A stretch of 6,395 bases of DNA from Desulfobacter sp. (GTDB taxonomy: Bacteria > Desulfobacterota > Desulfobacteria > Desulfobacterales > Desulfobacteraceae). Below are positions 6,148 to 6,395 of the stretch, piece by piece; positions within the stretch are counted from its first letter, which is position 1, and every line of letters starts with the position of its first letter. Location of the stretch: positions 1-6,395 of the forward strand of contig JAQYWJ010000129.1 in assembly GCA_030145005.1 (NCBI GenBank), given 5' to 3'. The notes under the pieces were generated by a model that was not told where the DNA came from, made no database searches, and worked only from the letters and a program-made list of their open reading frames with translations. Made by a program: the position numbers and the translations under genes.

Positions 6148-6240
6148 TTAGCAACCGAAAGGCAGTTCGCGAGTTTTCTGTCTTTTGGCATGAAGAAAGT
6201 ATAATCCCTGCTTTTTGAACCATGTCATGTTCATTAAACA
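6148..6240 (-). pseudogene. Possible C-terminal remnant of a group II intron reverse transcriptase
   Basis: A minus-strand frame is open from 6240 to the stop at 6150-6148, five bases before domain V. From the ATG at 6234 it reads 28 residues beginning MNMTWFKKQGLYFLHAKRQ. The pattern WFxxQGLxxL resembles the W-x-x-x-x-G-L tail seen at the end of many intron-encoded reverse transcriptases, and the position just upstream of domain V is where that gene ends. The frame is closed upstream by a stop inside the adjoining palindrome (6243-6241), so nothing longer survives here. The match is short and from memory, so this is a tentative call; it could be noncoding. Confidence 0.3.
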
Positions 6241-6334
6241 TTATACCGACTTTTCATAACCTATTGATTTTACTGGTAAATTAGTTTTTAAGGGTCTAAT
6301 AAAATCAAATGGTTAGTTTAAATCGGTATAATGT
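6238..6334. mobile_element. 97-bp near-palindromic element (MITE-like)
   Basis: ACATTATACCGA (6238-6249) is the exact reverse complement of TCGGTATAATGT (6323-6334). Pairing continues inward without gaps: 6251-6252, 6257-6261, 6264-6272, 6274 and 6276 match their partners around a centre at 6286. About 30 of the 39 outer positions are Watson-Crick pairs, plus one G-U pair, leaving a roughly 19-base centre. The whole unit is AT-rich and noncoding, and it lies between two interrupted reading frames. This architecture is that of a miniature inverted-repeat transposable element or a palindromic repeat family. I see no clear target-site duplication, and a second copy would be needed to prove mobility. 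A structured RNA gene or bidirectional terminator is less likely. Confidence 0.55.
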
Positions 6335-6375
6335 CTATTACAAATCGGGTTCCTTTTCGGTTCACTGATTGCCAT
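6313..6375 (-). pseudogene. Start of an interrupted gene, broken by the palindromic element
   Basis: On the minus strand a strong Shine-Dalgarno GGAGG (6385-6381) sits five bases before ATG (6375-6373). The frame reads MAISEPKRNPICN and then enters the 97-bp palindrome at codon 14, ending at TAA (6315-6313) after 20 codons. The good initiation signal and immediate breakage suggest the 5' end of a gene cut by insertion or rearrangement. If the neighbouring group II intron interpretation is right, it could be the start of the intron-encoded protein, but 13 residues are not enough to recognise a family. A chance initiation signal is the alternative. Confidence 0.3.
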
Positions 6376-6395
6376 TTGTTCCTCCGCATCCAAAT

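Overview
This 6.4-kb window looks like a chromosomal segment from an anaerobic, probably sulfate-reducing bacterium of the Desulfobacterales type (Desulfobacter, Desulfobacula or Desulfobacterium relatives). That placement is an inference. It rests on the approximately 1000-residue, two-module HdrA followed immediately by an MvhD/FlpD-type subunit, an arrangement known mainly from anaerobic deltaproteobacteria and methanogens, and on moderate GC content with AT-rich spacers. No rRNA, tRNA or CRISPR array is visible.

Layout. Positions 1-3263 (minus strand) hold a two-gene electron-transfer unit: a large HdrA-like flavin/iron-sulfur protein and, 5 bases downstream, the start of an MvhD-like iron-sulfur subunit cut by the window edge. 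Positions 3264-3846 are an AT-rich stretch with no gene I recognise, holding small hairpins and a weak terminator candidate. Positions 3847-4960 (minus) form a second unit: an EI24/CysZ-type membrane protein whose 3' end overlaps by 23 bases a small gene for a stand-alone CULT domain, the thalidomide-binding zinc fold of human cereblon. Positions 4961-5198 are a divergent regulatory region with a 14-bp palindrome and a good sigma-70-like promoter. This promoter serves a plus-strand class IV PLP aminotransferase (5199-6035), which most likely starts at TTG.

The right end (about 6072-6395) is mobile-element debris on the minus strand. It contains a probable 3' end of a group II intron (domain V and VI), a short reading frame ending just before domain V that could be the tail of the intron reverse transcriptase, a 97-bp nearly perfect palindrome (MITE-like), and a short reading frame with a strong ribosome-binding site that is broken by that palindrome.

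How the parts may work together. HdrA and MvhD are expected to form a cytoplasmic electron-transfer or electron-bifurcating module; the partner genes lie outside the window. The EI24-CULT pair is probably co-translated. The bacterial role of CULT proteins is not settled, and this copy keeps the zinc ligands and the aromatic cage at exactly the cereblon spacing. It is the most interesting gene here. The aminotransferase is a separate, divergently transcribed metabolic gene.
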